In this document: piece by piece, positions 1-8,682 of the stretch
Layout: each line of letters starts with the position of its first letter
Position numbering within the stretch: the first letter of the stretch is position 1
Source of the DNA: Serratia plymuthica
GTDB lineage: Bacteria; Pseudomonadota; Gammaproteobacteria; Enterobacterales; Enterobacteriaceae
Direction of reading: 5' to 3'
DNA length: 64,000 bases
Assembly (NCBI RefSeq): GCF_018336935.1
Contig: NZ_CP068771.1
Location: 682,001-746,000, forward strand
The notes under the pieces: generated by a model
What the model saw: the letters and a program-made list of their open reading frames with translations, nothing else
What the model was told of the DNA's origin: nothing
Database searches by the model: none
Program-made: the position numbers and the translations under genes

Positions 1-227
1 CGGAAGTTTATCTGGCGATGACCGGCGGCCAGACGTCGATGGCGTTTCAGATGGAAGGCGACACGCAGCATAACGACTCGACGCAGGATATACAGCGCAT
101 TGTCCGTCCGGCGACGGCGATGAAAGTGGTGTATGCCAGCGATGCAGAAGTGGTGGCCCATGAGGCGCGACTGGATTTGGTGGCGAAAAAGGGCGGCAGT
201 TGCCTGTGGCGTGCGGAAGCGGAATAA
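1..227 (+). CDS. dnaQ: DNA polymerase III epsilon subunit, C-terminal end (partial)
   Basis: This is the 3' end of a gene that starts before the window. The frame is open from base 3 to the TAA at 225-227. The peptide (LAMTGGQTSMAF, then IQRIVR, then AHEARLDLVAKKGGSCLWRA) matches the C-terminal tail of the DnaQ proofreading subunit, the part that contacts the polymerase subunit. The tRNA-Asp gene just downstream gives the same dnaQ-aspV order as in E. coli. The exonuclease domain is outside the window. Confidence 0.93.
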   Translation, partial: EVYLAMTGGQTSMAFQMEGDTQHNDSTQDIQRIVRPATAMKVVYASDAEVVAHEARLDLVAKKGGSCLWRAEAE

Positions 228-310
228 CGGCGTTCCCGGCATGAAAACGCGCTTTTTAACCGCCTTAGCTGAAAAACTGCGCAAACGGTTAATTTCGTAA
301 GAAAAAGGCA

Positions 311-339
311 TTGACGGAACAGAAGCTCAACCGTAATAT
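311..339 (+). promoter_or_regulatory. Sigma-70 promoter of tRNA-Asp
   Basis: A TTGACG -35 box (311-316) and a TAATAT -10 box (334-339) are separated by exactly 17 bp. A GC-rich discriminator (GCGCC) follows, as is usual for stable-RNA promoters. It lies about 35 bp before the mature tRNA. Confidence 0.75.
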
Positions 340-373
340 GCGCCTCGTTCCTCTCGCAAGAGTTGAACGGCGC

Positions 374-450
374 GGAGCGGTAGTTCAGTTGGTTAGAATA
401 CCTGCCTGTCACGCAGGGGGTCGCGGGTTCGAGCCCCGTCCGTTCCGCCA
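374..450 (+). tRNA. aspV: tRNA-Asp (anticodon GUC)
   Basis: The gene is 77 nt with an encoded CCA. The acceptor stem GGAGCGG pairs with CCGTTCC. The anticodon arm CCTGCCTGTCACGCAGG carries GTC, and the T arm contains GGTTCGAGCC. The position directly after dnaQ corresponds to aspV in E. coli. A Rho-independent terminator follows within 10 bp. Confidence 0.97.
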
Positions 451-458
451 ACATTAAG

Positions 459-498
459 AAGCCCTGAGTTAGCAATAACTCAGGGCTTCGTTGTTTTT
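459..498 (+). terminator. Rho-independent terminator after tRNA-Asp
   Basis: A perfect 12-bp inverted repeat (AAGCCCTGAGTT / AACTCAGGGCTT) surrounds a 6-nt loop and is followed by CGTTGTTTTT. It overlaps the last bases of the convergent hpxC gene, so it may also act between the two. Confidence 0.85.
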
Positions 499-1957
499 AA
501 TCTTTGCTCAACTGCCTTTTGGCAAAGGTCACTGACTGATTGGCTGCCCATTCGCGGCGGGCAATGATCCGATAGCATCCCCCACCCAGTGCGGCACCGA
601 TAAACCAGCTAAAGTTCGCCACCTCATGCAGGCTGGGCGTGAAGCTTATCGCCAGCCCGATAATCACCGACGGCACCAGCGCCCAGATAGCGTTCGGGTT
701 GAAACCGTTCTTATACCAGTAACGTCCCCCCGGCGTTGCGTTGTACAAGTCGTCGACGTGCAGTTCGCCGCGTTTGATGATGTAAAAATCCACCAGCAAA
801 ATGCCGAACAGCGGGCCGATAAAGGCCGCCAGCACGTCCAGCGTGTAGTGGATCAGTTCGGGTGACTGGAACAGGTTCCACGGTGTCAGCAGGAAAGAAC
901 CGACGGCGGCGATCATCCCGCCGGTGCGGAAGCTGATTTTCTGCGGCGAACAGTTGGAGAAATCAAACGCCGGCGACACAAAGTTGGCGACGATATTGAT
1001 GCCTATGGTAGCGACAATCATGGTCAGCAGGCCAAGGGCCACGGCGATATCGCTGTCGAGACGGGTGACGGTTTCGATCGGATCGGTGATCAACTGACCG
1101 AACAGCGGCAGGGTGCCGGAAACGATCACCACGGTGACCAGCGAGAACAGCAGGTAGTTGAACGGCAGGCCCCAGCGGTTGCCGCGTTGTACCTCGGCAA
1201 AGCTTTTGCCGTAGCGGGTAAAGTCGCCGAAATTCAGCAGCGGGCCGGAGAAGTAAGACACCACCAGCGCAGTGGCGGTCAGCATCAGCCAGCCCTGCTC
1301 ACCGGCGCTCAGGTTTTTGCTCGCCAGCGTGAGGGAAAGGTTGGAGAAACCGACGCGGTATACAATCCAGCCGGCCAACGCGAACATCACCACATACACC
1401 GCCGGCCCGGCGATATCGATAAAGCGTTTAATCGCCGCCATGCCGTGCCAGAACACCATCGCCTGCAACACCCACATGGTGATGTAACAACACCAGCCAA
1501 GCTGTGACAGGCCGAGGAAATGCGGTTGAGTCATCGGCTCCAGCGACGGGAAGAATTTCAGTAACGTCAGCATCAGCGCATTGGAAGCCAGATAGGTTTG
1601 TATACCGTACCAGGCGAAGGCGATCATCCCGCGGATCACCGCCGGAATATTGGCGCCGAACACGCCAAACGCCTGGCGGCTCAGCACGGCGTAAGGCACG
1701 CCGCCAAGCTGGCTGGGTTTGGCGACCAGGTTGGCGCAAAACTGCACGATACAGATCCCCACCAGCAGGCAAATCAGTACCTGCCAGCTCGACAGACCGA
1801 GGGCGAAGAAGCTGGCGGCTACCACATAGCCGCCCATGCTGTGTACATCCGACATCCAGAAGGAAAAGATGTTGTACCAGCTCCAGTTCTGGTCGCGCGT
1901 TGGCGCCAGATCGTCGTTACACAGCTTTGGGCTGTAATTTTCATTAGGGTTTGGCAT
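497..1957 (-). CDS. hpxC: NCS1-family allantoin/hydantoin permease
   Basis: This 486-residue integral membrane protein of the nucleobase:cation symporter-1 family has about 12 hydrophobic segments. The N-terminal stretch around NWSWYNIFSFWMSD is typical of allantoin and hydantoin permeases. I chose the ATG at 1955-1957 because GAGAGGAG lies just upstream; the longer frame would add 73 residues that do not look like this family. The gene is divergent from hpxSAB (regulator, allantoin racemase, allantoinase), which supports allantoin uptake, as for hpxC of Klebsiella. Two palindromes in the shared promoter suggest control by the neighbouring GntR regulator. The exact substrate is inferred. Confidence 0.88.
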   Translation of the reverse strand: MPNPNENYSPKLCNDDLAPTRDQNWSWYNIFSFWMSDVHSMGGYVVAASFFALGLSSWQVLICLLVGICIVQFCANLVAKPSQLGGVPYAVLSRQAFGVFGANIPAVIRGMIAFAWYGIQTYLASNALMLTLLKFFPSLEPMTQPHFLGLSQLGWCCYITMWVLQAMVFWHGMAAIKRFIDIAGPAVYVVMFALAGWIVYRVGFSNLSLTLASKNLSAGEQGWLMLTATALVVSYFSGPLLNFGDFTRYGKSFAEVQRGNRWGLPFNYLLFSLVTVVIVSGTLPLFGQLITDPIETVTRLDSDIAVALGLLTMIVATIGINIVANFVSPAFDFSNCSPQKISFRTGGMIAAVGSFLLTPWNLFQSPELIHYTLDVLAAFIGPLFGILLVDFYIIKRGELHVDDLYNATPGGRYWYKNGFNPNAIWALVPSVIIGLAISFTPSLHEVANFSWFIGAALGGGCYRIIARREWAANQSVTFAKRQLSKD

Positions 1958-2059
1958 AAATCGTGCTCCTCTCAAGAACGTCACCCGGATGTGGTTATCT
2001 GTTTTTTGGCAAAGATTGCTGAGAAGGCTTTTGCAGGATTCAGGCCAGATCGTTCTTTT

Positions 2060-2090
2060 TTGTATACAAAATATATTAATCTTGTATACG
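2060..2090. promoter_or_regulatory. Twin GntR-type operator between hpxC and hpxS
   Basis: TTGTATACAA (2060-2069) and TTGTATACG (2082-2090) are two copies of a TGTATACA palindrome, with centres 22 bp (about two helical turns) apart. They lie between the divergent hpxC and hpxS genes. This is the size and placement expected for an operator bound by a FadR-type GntR regulator. Binding by HpxS is inferred. Confidence 0.65.
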
Positions 2091-2123
2091 ATTTGATTAT
2101 CCAACGGTACAGGGAGCAGCAAA

Positions 2124-2873
2124 ATGATCGGCACGACGATCGGCGCCAACACCGCGTGGCTCGGGCAACAAGCCACTTATTTCACTGAAGATAAAGACGA
2201 TCATATTTATAACGAGCTGGTGAAGGCGATTGTCGAACATCGGCTGCTGCCCGGCAGCAAGTTGCCGGAAGAGGCGTTGGCGGAGACCTTTGGCGTCAGC
2301 CGCACCGGGATCCGGCGGGTGCTGCAGCGCCTTGCCGCAGTGCAACTGGTTACCCATCTGCCCAAGCGTGGTGCACAGGTGACAACGCCGGGGCAGGATG
2401 AGGCGGCGAACGTATTCCAGACGCGCAAAATGCTGGAGTGCGCCAATTTGCCGCGGGTGATTGCAGCCTGCCGCGAAGAACATCTGTTGGCGATGGAAGG
2501 CATAGTGGCACAGGAACAGCAGGCGCACCGCGATCAGGACGGCGCGGCGGCCATTCGTCTGTCTGCCGCGTTTCACGTTCAATTACAGGCGATCGCCGGC
2601 AATAACGTACTGACCGAAATGGTTTCGCAACTCACGCTGCGCTCATCACTGGTGATTGCCGTTTACGGCTCACCCTGGCAGCAGGGTTGCCGTTGTCACG
2701 ATCACAGCGATCTGTTGGCGCAGCTGCGCCGCAAGGACGGCACGGCGCTGGCAGAGCACATGGCCCGCCATTTTGACGATATTGTGGCGAACCTGAGATT
2801 TAATGACGGTGCGGATGAAACCCCTGATTTCGCCCGCATTTTTGCCAAGCCCGGTTTGCAGGAGCCTTTATGA
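2124..2873 (+). CDS. hpxS: GntR-family (FCD) regulator of allantoin genes
   Basis: This 249-residue protein has an N-terminal winged helix-turn-helix (about residues 27-88, with LPEEALAETFGVSRTGIRRV) and a C-terminal all-helical FCD ligand-binding domain (about 95-230) containing the expected Asp/His residues. It belongs to the FadR/VanR branch. The ATG has GGGAGC upstream. Its stop overlaps the hpxA start by 4 nt, so it is the first gene of an hpxSAB operon as in Klebsiella. It probably senses a ureide or allantoin-pathway compound and acts on the TGTATACA sites upstream. The ligand is not known from sequence. Confidence 0.88.
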   Translation: MIGTTIGANTAWLGQQATYFTEDKDDHIYNELVKAIVEHRLLPGSKLPEEALAETFGVSRTGIRRVLQRLAAVQLVTHLPKRGAQVTTPGQDEAANVFQTRKMLECANLPRVIAACREEHLLAMEGIVAQEQQAHRDQDGAAAIRLSAAFHVQLQAIAGNNVLTEMVSQLTLRSSLVIAVYGSPWQQGCRCHDHSDLLAQLRRKDGTALAEHMARHFDDIVANLRFNDGADETPDFARIFAKPGLQEPL

Positions 2874-3613
2874 CCGCCGATTGCATCATCCAGGTTATCA
2901 ACCCGAACACCAGCCGGGCCATGACGGCGACCATTGCCGATGCAGCCCGCGCCGTGGCCGCGCCGGGTACCGAGATCCTGGCGGTTTGTCCGCAAGAGGG
3001 GGCGCCGTCGATAGAAGGCCATTTCGACGAAGCGATTGCCGCGATCGGCGTTCTGCAACAGGTCAAACTCGGCCGCGAAGCCGGCGTCAGCGGCCATATC
3101 ATTGCCTGTTTTGGCGATCCGGGCCTGCTGGCGGCGCGTGAGCTGGCAAGCCGGCCGGTGGTAGGCATCGCCGAGGCGGCCATGCATATGGCGACGCTGG
3201 TGGCGACGCGCTTTTCTATCGTCACCACGCTGCCGCGCACGCTGACCATTGCGCGCCACTTACTGCATCAATACGGGTTTGAGCGCCACTGCGCCGCGCT
3301 GCACGCTATCGATCTGCCGGTGCTGACGCTGGAAGATGGCAGCGGCCTGGCTCAGCGAAAAGTACGCGAACAGTGCATTAAAGCAAAACAACACGACGGC
3401 AGCGGGGCGATCGTGCTCGGCTGTGGCGGCATGGCCGATTTGGCGCGCGAACTGACGCAGGAGCTGGGGATCCCGGTGATCGACGGCGTCAGCGCGGCGG
3501 TGAAAATGATCGAGTCGCTTCATGCGCTGGGCCTGAGCACCAGCAAGCACGGCGATCTGGATTTCCCGCTGGTCAAACCCTTGTCCGGCATGTTTGGCAG
3601 TTTTAACGGGTAA
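2870..3613 (+). CDS. hpxA: Allantoin racemase (Asp/Glu/hydantoin racemase family)
   Basis: The 247-residue protein starts with the family motif VINPNTSRAMT. It carries the two catalytic cysteines of the cofactor-independent racemases, Cys80 (IACFGDPG) and Cys185 (LGCGGMAD). The family includes hydantoin racemase and HpxA, which interconverts R- and S-allantoin so that a stereospecific allantoinase can use both. The ATGA overlap with hpxS and the short gap to hpxB show co-transcription. The specific substrate rests on this context. Confidence 0.9.
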   Translation: MTADCIIQVINPNTSRAMTATIADAARAVAAPGTEILAVCPQEGAPSIEGHFDEAIAAIGVLQQVKLGREAGVSGHIIACFGDPGLLAARELASRPVVGIAEAAMHMATLVATRFSIVTTLPRTLTIARHLLHQYGFERHCAALHAIDLPVLTLEDGSGLAQRKVREQCIKAKQHDGSGAIVLGCGGMADLARELTQELGIPVIDGVSAAVKMIESLHALGLSTSKHGDLDFPLVKPLSGMFGSFNG

Positions 3614-3632
3614 TAGGCAGAGGGAAACGGCG

Positions 3633-4571
3633 ATGAAAGAGTATGACTTCAATCAAGAGTATCCCCGTGATTTGATGGGGTATGGCGGCCGGCCGCCGCA
3701 CGCCCGCTGGCCGGGGCAGGCGCGTATTGCAGTGCAGTTTGTCCTCAACTACGAGGAGGGCGCGGAAAACAGCGTGCTGCATGGCGACGCCGGTTCCGAA
3801 CAGTTCCTGTCCGATATCATTGGCGCGGCCAGCTACCCCGAACGGCATATGTCGATGGAGTCGCTGTACGAGTACGGGTCACGCGCCGGGTTCTGGCGTA
3901 TCCATAATGAGTTTCAACGTCGTGGCCTGCCGTTGACGGTGTTTGGCGTGGCGATGGCGCTGGCGCGCAATCCGCTGGTGGTCGAGGCGATCAAAAACGC
4001 CAATTATGATGTGGTCAGCCACGGCTGGCGCTGGATCCACTATCAGAATATGGATGAAGCCACCGAACGGCAGCATATGCAGCGGGCGATCTCGGTACTG
4101 AGCGATCTGTTCGGCAAGGCGCCGCTCGGCTGGTATACCGGCCGCGACAGCCCGAACACCCGCAGGCTGGTGGTGGAACAGGGCGGTTTGCTGTACGACA
4201 GCGACTATTATGGCGACGATTTGCCGTTCTGGACCGAAGTGCAGTGCGCCAATGGCGAAAAAAAACCGCATCTGATCGTGCCCTACACGCTTGAGGCCAA
4301 CGATATGCGCTTTGCTTCGCCGCAGGGCTTTAATACCGGCGAGCAGTTCTATACCTACCTGAAAGACAGCTTTGACGTGCTGTATGCCGAAGGGGAAGTA
4401 TCGCCGAAGATGCTGTCGATCGGCATGCACTGCCGCTTGCTGGGGCGTCCAGGCAAGTTCCGTGCGTTGCAACGGTTCCTGGATTATGTCGAGCAGCACG
4501 ATCGGGTCTGGGTATGCCGACGGCAGGATATCGCCGAACATTGGGCGGAACATCATCCATTTTGCAAATGA
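3633..4571 (+). CDS. hpxB: Allantoinase, PuuE/NodB type
   Basis: This 312-residue protein of the polysaccharide-deacetylase (NodB) superfamily belongs to the PuuE/HpxB group of metal-independent allantoinases, which hydrolyse allantoin to allantoate. Recognisable parts are YPRDLMGYGGRPPHARWPGQ near the N terminus, LNYEEGAEN, and the SHGWRWIHY motif. I chose the ATG at 3633 because AGAGGG precedes it. The length is usual for the family. It ends the hpxSAB operon. Its TGA stop is the first codon of the left copy of a 26-bp inverted repeat whose partner lies just after iutA. Confidence 0.9.
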   Translation: MKEYDFNQEYPRDLMGYGGRPPHARWPGQARIAVQFVLNYEEGAENSVLHGDAGSEQFLSDIIGAASYPERHMSMESLYEYGSRAGFWRIHNEFQRRGLPLTVFGVAMALARNPLVVEAIKNANYDVVSHGWRWIHYQNMDEATERQHMQRAISVLSDLFGKAPLGWYTGRDSPNTRRLVVEQGGLLYDSDYYGDDLPFWTEVQCANGEKKPHLIVPYTLEANDMRFASPQGFNTGEQFYTYLKDSFDVLYAEGEVSPKMLSIGMHCRLLGRPGKFRALQRFLDYVEQHDRVWVCRRQDIAEHWAEHHPFCK

Positions 4572-4594
4572 TAAGGGTCGGCAATGCCGTAATG
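4569..4594 (+). repeat. 26-bp inverted repeat, left copy
   Basis: The 26 bases starting TGATAAGGGTCGGCAATGCC occur again in reverse complement at 5094-5119 with one mismatch (T/C at the tenth base). The copy begins exactly at the hpxB stop codon. Confidence 0.9.
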
Positions 4595-5062
4595 CCGGTT
4601 TTCTGCAGATGTGGGTGACGTTTTCGGTCGATAAAGGTGAGATGTACCCTGAGGCTCACGCGCCTCGACCGAGCAAGGGACCCAGGGCGGGGTCCCTTGC
4701 AACCCGCGCCTTTGCCCAATCAGACGGTTGGCTACGCCAACGGCTCTCACTTCATCACGCCGCATCACGGCCGGCTACGACAGGCGTCCCTGCCTGTCTC
4801 GCCTGAAACCGCCGTCCATGGCGGTTTCGCCTATGCGTTGTTCTTTCGTTCGACGTCTTCAAGGGCGTCCAACACCCTGCTCATCTCATCATGTTCACTG
4901 TCTTTCATCACGCAATATCAAACGGAAGGGATAAGTTGCCCGGTGGCAGCCGATTCGGGGGTTGACCTTAGTGCGCATCACCGGCTGCCGTTCATTGTGG
5001 CAGCAGAGAAATGCGGGATATTGACGGCAATTCCTTCTGCACGGAGCGTACAGAGATGGGAT
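4595..5062. other. Intergenic spacer with two perfect hairpins, no supported gene
   Basis: About 470 bp between the two copies of the 26-bp repeat contain no convincing gene. Two perfect hairpins are visible. One has 11-bp arms at 4673-4683 and 4690-4700 (GCAAGGGACCC / GGGTCCCTTGC). The other has 9-bp arms at 4805-4813 and 4820-4828 (GAAACCGCC / GGCGGTTTC). Neither has a T-run, so they are not clear terminators. Short frames on both strands lack ribosome-binding sites and recognisable domains. The segment may be debris at the junction of the siderophore block. Confidence 0.6.
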
Positions 5063-5097
5063 AAAAAAATGCCAGTCAGGCTTAACTGACTGACATT
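5063..5097 (-). terminator. Terminator of the iuc-iutA operon
   Basis: Read on the minus strand, TGTCAGTCAG and CTGACTGGCA form a stem around TTAAGC, followed by a run of seven T. It lies 26 bp beyond the iutA stop codon. Confidence 0.85.
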
Positions 5098-5119
5098 ACG
5101 GCATTGCCGGCCCTTATCA
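5094..5119 (-). repeat. 26-bp inverted repeat, right copy
   Basis: This is the reverse complement of 4569-4594, with 25 of 26 identical. It sits 3 bp beyond the iutA stop codon and runs into the terminator stem. Both copies therefore directly follow convergent genes and face each other across about 500 bp. Confidence 0.9.
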
Positions 5120-5122
5120 GGA

Positions 5123-7318
5123 TCAGAACAGCACTGAGTAGTTCAGACCAAAGGTGCGGCCACGGCCTTTATAGCTGTACAGCTCTGGTGAGCCATAGGT
5201 TGGGCTGTAAAGGATCGGCGCGCGCTGGCCCCAGACGGTGGTGTAATTCTTGTCCAGCAGGTTTTCCACGCTGAAGCTGACTTTCCCCACCGGCAAAGCG
5301 TAGCTGCCGAGGAAATCGAGGGTGTTGTAACCGTTGATTTTATTCCCGTTGGCATCCGATACGTCGAACGTTTGTTGCGACTGCATGCGAAGATTCCAGT
5401 CGCCCGGAGCCCAGTTGACGTAGGCGGTGGCTTTCGACGGGCTGGCGGTGTCGACCGTCAGCTTCTCCCACTTGCCGTCGGTTTTGGTTTCCGATTTGAT
5501 CAGGTTAAAGGTGGTACCGGTGCTCCATTCGCTGTTGTCGAAGAAGTAATCCACCGCACCTTCCACCCCGTAAATCCGGCGTTTATCCGAATCCAGGTTG
5601 ATGGTCATGTCGGTTTTGTTGATCGAGATGGTTTTATCCGACAGCGAGTAGTAGGCCGCGACCTGGGTACGCAAGTTGTCGCCGGTATAGCGCCAGCCCA
5701 ACTCGTAGGAGTTAACCTTGATGCCTTCCAGTTTGGAGTCATTAACGTTGACGCTTTTCTGCAACTGATAATGCCCGTCGACCAGTTTATAGGTGCCCGA
5801 ACCGTAATACTTCGCCAGATCCGGGATCTCAAAGCCTTGCGAGAAGTTGAACCACGCCTGCTGACGTTCGGTCAGGTGCGCCAGCAAACCGGCGTTGAAC
5901 AAAACGTTGTTGTAGTCGGTTTTGCCGCCCGGCACCGCATCGGCGGAGTTCGCCAGACCGTTGGCGATCCCTTGTTGCTGCGCATAGCCGACAAAGTCGT
6001 CCACCTTGTTCTCGGTGTACTGATAACGTACGCCGCCGCTGAGGGTAAACATCGGATCGATGTCGTAGCTGGCTTGCAGGAACGGCGCCAGGTTGGTGGT
6101 GGTATAGCCAGGATAGCGGCCGACGTTATAGGCATTTTCCAGCGTCATACCGCCGGACTGCTGCGCCTTGGCCAGATTGAAGAACTGCTGGTTGGCGTTG
6201 AAGCTTTCATGCTCGGCGTCGACGCCGTAAGTCAGTGTCAGCGCGTCAATCGGCTTGCTGTTCAGCGTCAGTTTGCCGCCGTAAAAATCGGTCTTCTGCT
6301 GGGAGGCGCCGATGCTGGTGACCTTGCCGCCGGCCAGCGTCGGGAACGGGTAGAAGGTCAGCGACTCGTCGCGATAATAGACCTGCGCCACCAAATCCTG
6401 GCCCCAGAAATCGGTGTTGGAATACTGCAGGTTAATCAGGTGGCGTTCGGTGCCCGGTATGCGATCCGAATTCAGATTGCTGCTGTTGGAGGCCTGGCCC
6501 GCACCGGTCACGGCAGAGAAATCTTTCCCCAGATACAGACCGTGCTTGCCGTCTGACTCACTGTTGAAATACTGCGTCGTCACCTGCAACTGCTGGTGAT
6601 CGTCAATGTTAATGGTGCCGGTACCCATCACGTCGATGCGATCGGAGTATTGCAGCCCGGTCTGGGTGTTATCAATCAACACCTCATTGCCCTTGCCGTC
6701 GTACCAGCCGCCGTAACGCTGATAGGAGACCGACAGGCGGCCCGACGCGTTGTCGTTGCCGCCGCTGACCGCCGCCGACACATTCTCGTCGTGATCGTTA
6801 TGGCCGCCGAAACCGGTTTTTCCGCCCACCTGCAGCTCAACCTGTTTCTCTTTTTGCCCTTTCTTGGTGACGATATTGATCAGGCCGCCGGTGCTGCCGC
6901 CGCCATACAGCGAGGTAGCGCCGGAAATCACCTCAATGTGTTCGATGTTGAACGGATCGATGGAATCCAACTGACGGCTGTCGCTGCGCGAAGAGTTCAA
7001 ACGCACGCCATCGATCATCACCATCATCGAACGGCCGCGCATGTTCATGCCGTAGTTGGTGCGGCCCTGGCTGCTGACGTCCATGCCGGGGATCAGTTGC
7101 GCCAGGATATCTTTGATTTCCTTGCCGCCCTGGACTTGCTGCTCGATTTCCTGGCTTTCAATCACCCAGGTGGTTTGTGCCATCTCTGCCACGCTGCGGT
7201 GCGAGCGGCTGGCGGATACCACCATTTGATCTTCGCTTTTTTGTTCTTCTGCCCAGGCAACCGGCGCAAGCATCGCCAGCATGCAAGGGTTCAATACCCA
7301 AAGGTGTCTGCGTTTCAT
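5123..7318 (-). CDS. iutA: Ferric aerobactin TonB-dependent outer-membrane receptor
   Basis: This 731-residue outer-membrane protein has a signal peptide (cleavage near Ala23) and a TonB-box-like stretch (QMVVSAS, about residues 31-37). The plug domain contains MNMRGRSMMVMIDGVRLNSS and EHIEVISGATSLYGGGSTGG. The 22-strand barrel ends in GRGRTFGLNYSVLF with a C-terminal Phe. These blocks match IutA closely, and its length equals the usual one (about 732). It is the last gene of iucABCD-iutA, 35 bp after iucD. Fur control through the operator upstream of iucA is expected. An Asp/Asn-rich stretch (GGHNDHDENV) occurs around residues 172-181. Confidence 0.95.
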   Translation of the reverse strand: MKRRHLWVLNPCMLAMLAPVAWAEEQKSEDQMVVSASRSHRSVAEMAQTTWVIESQEIEQQVQGGKEIKDILAQLIPGMDVSSQGRTNYGMNMRGRSMMVMIDGVRLNSSRSDSRQLDSIDPFNIEHIEVISGATSLYGGGSTGGLINIVTKKGQKEKQVELQVGGKTGFGGHNDHDENVSAAVSGGNDNASGRLSVSYQRYGGWYDGKGNEVLIDNTQTGLQYSDRIDVMGTGTINIDDHQQLQVTTQYFNSESDGKHGLYLGKDFSAVTGAGQASNSSNLNSDRIPGTERHLINLQYSNTDFWGQDLVAQVYYRDESLTFYPFPTLAGGKVTSIGASQQKTDFYGGKLTLNSKPIDALTLTYGVDAEHESFNANQQFFNLAKAQQSGGMTLENAYNVGRYPGYTTTNLAPFLQASYDIDPMFTLSGGVRYQYTENKVDDFVGYAQQQGIANGLANSADAVPGGKTDYNNVLFNAGLLAHLTERQQAWFNFSQGFEIPDLAKYYGSGTYKLVDGHYQLQKSVNVNDSKLEGIKVNSYELGWRYTGDNLRTQVAAYYSLSDKTISINKTDMTINLDSDKRRIYGVEGAVDYFFDNSEWSTGTTFNLIKSETKTDGKWEKLTVDTASPSKATAYVNWAPGDWNLRMQSQQTFDVSDANGNKINGYNTLDFLGSYALPVGKVSFSVENLLDKNYTTVWGQRAPILYSPTYGSPELYSYKGRGRTFGLNYSVLF

Positions 7319-7353
7319 CGTTATTTTTCCAGTGTTCCCATGTTGGTGTGTAG

Positions 7354-8682
7354 TTAAAACTCGGTGTAATTGAGCATGACGTGTTCAGCGTGGGCCGGGG
7401 TGGCCGGTTGCTGACTGCGCCATTGGATCACAGCCGGGGTGGACGTTAAATCGAACTGGTCGCGTCCCAAAGCCCGGTTGAGAATACGTGCCGACCGCCA
7501 TGCCATCAGGCTGAGCTGGGGTTCGGCGATGCCGTGGCTGTGCATGCCGGCGTTGACGGCAAACAGGCAGTTTTCCTGCGGGCCCTGCCACTCCAGGGTG
7601 AAGTCGGGGGCAACGCGGTACTGGTCATCTGCCGTGGTCAGCAGGCGCTCCGCCAGCGGGGCGAGAAACGCCGGGCGATCCTGCTGATAACCGGTGGCGA
7701 AGATCACCACATCGGTATCGAACGTTTCTTTGCCCTGATCGAGGTGGTGATGGGTCACCAACTGATAGCCGCCAGCCTGAGCGTGGATCGCCGCCAGCGA
7801 ACGGCTTGGCAGCAGGTGCGCCCAGGGTTTTTCACGCAGCACTTCAAATTGGTGATACATCGCGCGGTAGATGGCCAGCAGCGAATCGCTGGTGATGCCG
7901 TCGGAGGTCATTTTCTGTTCGGTCAACATGCGTTGCTTGGCGCTGTCGTTCAGGCCATAAAAGCTGTCGACGTAGTCCGGCGTGAAGTACTCGTTGGCGA
8001 ACGCCGCTTCATCCAGCGCATTGTAGTTATTGCGGCGCGAGATCCAGTTCAGCTGCGTCGGTTGGCCCCACTCGCCGCGGAAGATGTTCAGGAACAGATC
8101 GGCGCCGCTCTGGCCGCCGCCGACGATGGTGACGCGTTTGCCGGTCAGATCCGGATTGCGCAAGGTCATCTCGCTGGCGTGGAAGCAGCGGTCGTTTTGC
8201 TCGGTAACGCAGTCCGGCAGCTTGATGCGCTTGCCGATGCCCAGGCAGACATGGCGCGCCCGGTAGGTCGCGCGCTGGGTGGTGACGACAAACTGGCGCT
8301 GCCGGTCGTCAAAATCCACGCTCTGAATATCCTGGCTGAACTCGAGCGAACTCAGCCCGTTGGCGGCCCAGTCGAGGTAATCGGCGAACTCTTCGCGCGA
8401 CACCGTACGCAGTTCGGTGGTCAGGAAACGGTAGAATTTCTTCCTTTTCACCAGGTAGTTAAGAAAGCTGTACGGGTTGGTGGGCGACACCGCGCTGACC
8501 AAATCTTTCAGGAAGCTGGTCTGCATATGGCAATCCGGCACCATCATGCCGGGGTGCCAGGAAAAGTGCGGTTTGCGCTCCAGGAATTTGCCGTTAAAGC
8601 CGGCAACTTCGCTGCCGAGCGCGGCGATGCTGAGGTTGAAGGGGCCGACGCCGATGCCGATGAAATCCAGAGGCTGATTCAT
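7354..8682 (-). CDS. iucD: L-lysine N6-monooxygenase (aerobactin)
   Basis: This 442-residue flavoprotein monooxygenase hydroxylates the lysine side chain using FAD, NADPH and O2, the first step of aerobactin synthesis. The FAD motif GIGVGPFNLSIAAL is at residues 9-22. The family block FSWHPGMMVPDCHMQTSFLKD follows, and the NADPH motif GGGQSGAD lies mid-protein. A late block, FATGYQQDRP, is also typical. The start overlaps the end of iucC by 4 nt (ATGA), so the two are translationally coupled. Confidence 0.95.
   Translation of the reverse strand: MNQPLDFIGIGVGPFNLSIAALGSEVAGFNGKFLERKPHFSWHPGMMVPDCHMQTSFLKDLVSAVSPTNPYSFLNYLVKRKKFYRFLTTELRTVSREEFADYLDWAANGLSSLEFSQDIQSVDFDDRQRQFVVTTQRATYRARHVCLGIGKRIKLPDCVTEQNDRCFHASEMTLRNPDLTGKRVTIVGGGQSGADLFLNIFRGEWGQPTQLNWISRRNNYNALDEAAFANEYFTPDYVDSFYGLNDSAKQRMLTEQKMTSDGITSDSLLAIYRAMYHQFEVLREKPWAHLLPSRSLAAIHAQAGGYQLVTHHHLDQGKETFDTDVVIFATGYQQDRPAFLAPLAERLLTTADDQYRVAPDFTLEWQGPQENCLFAVNAGMHSHGIAEPQLSLMAWRSARILNRALGRDQFDLTSTPAVIQWRSQQPATPAHAEHVMLNYTEF

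Noticed and set aside
4553..4768. 71-codon minus-strand frame between hpxB and iutA
   Set aside because: No SD, overlaps the hpxB end and the 26-bp repeat, and the translation has no recognisable domain.
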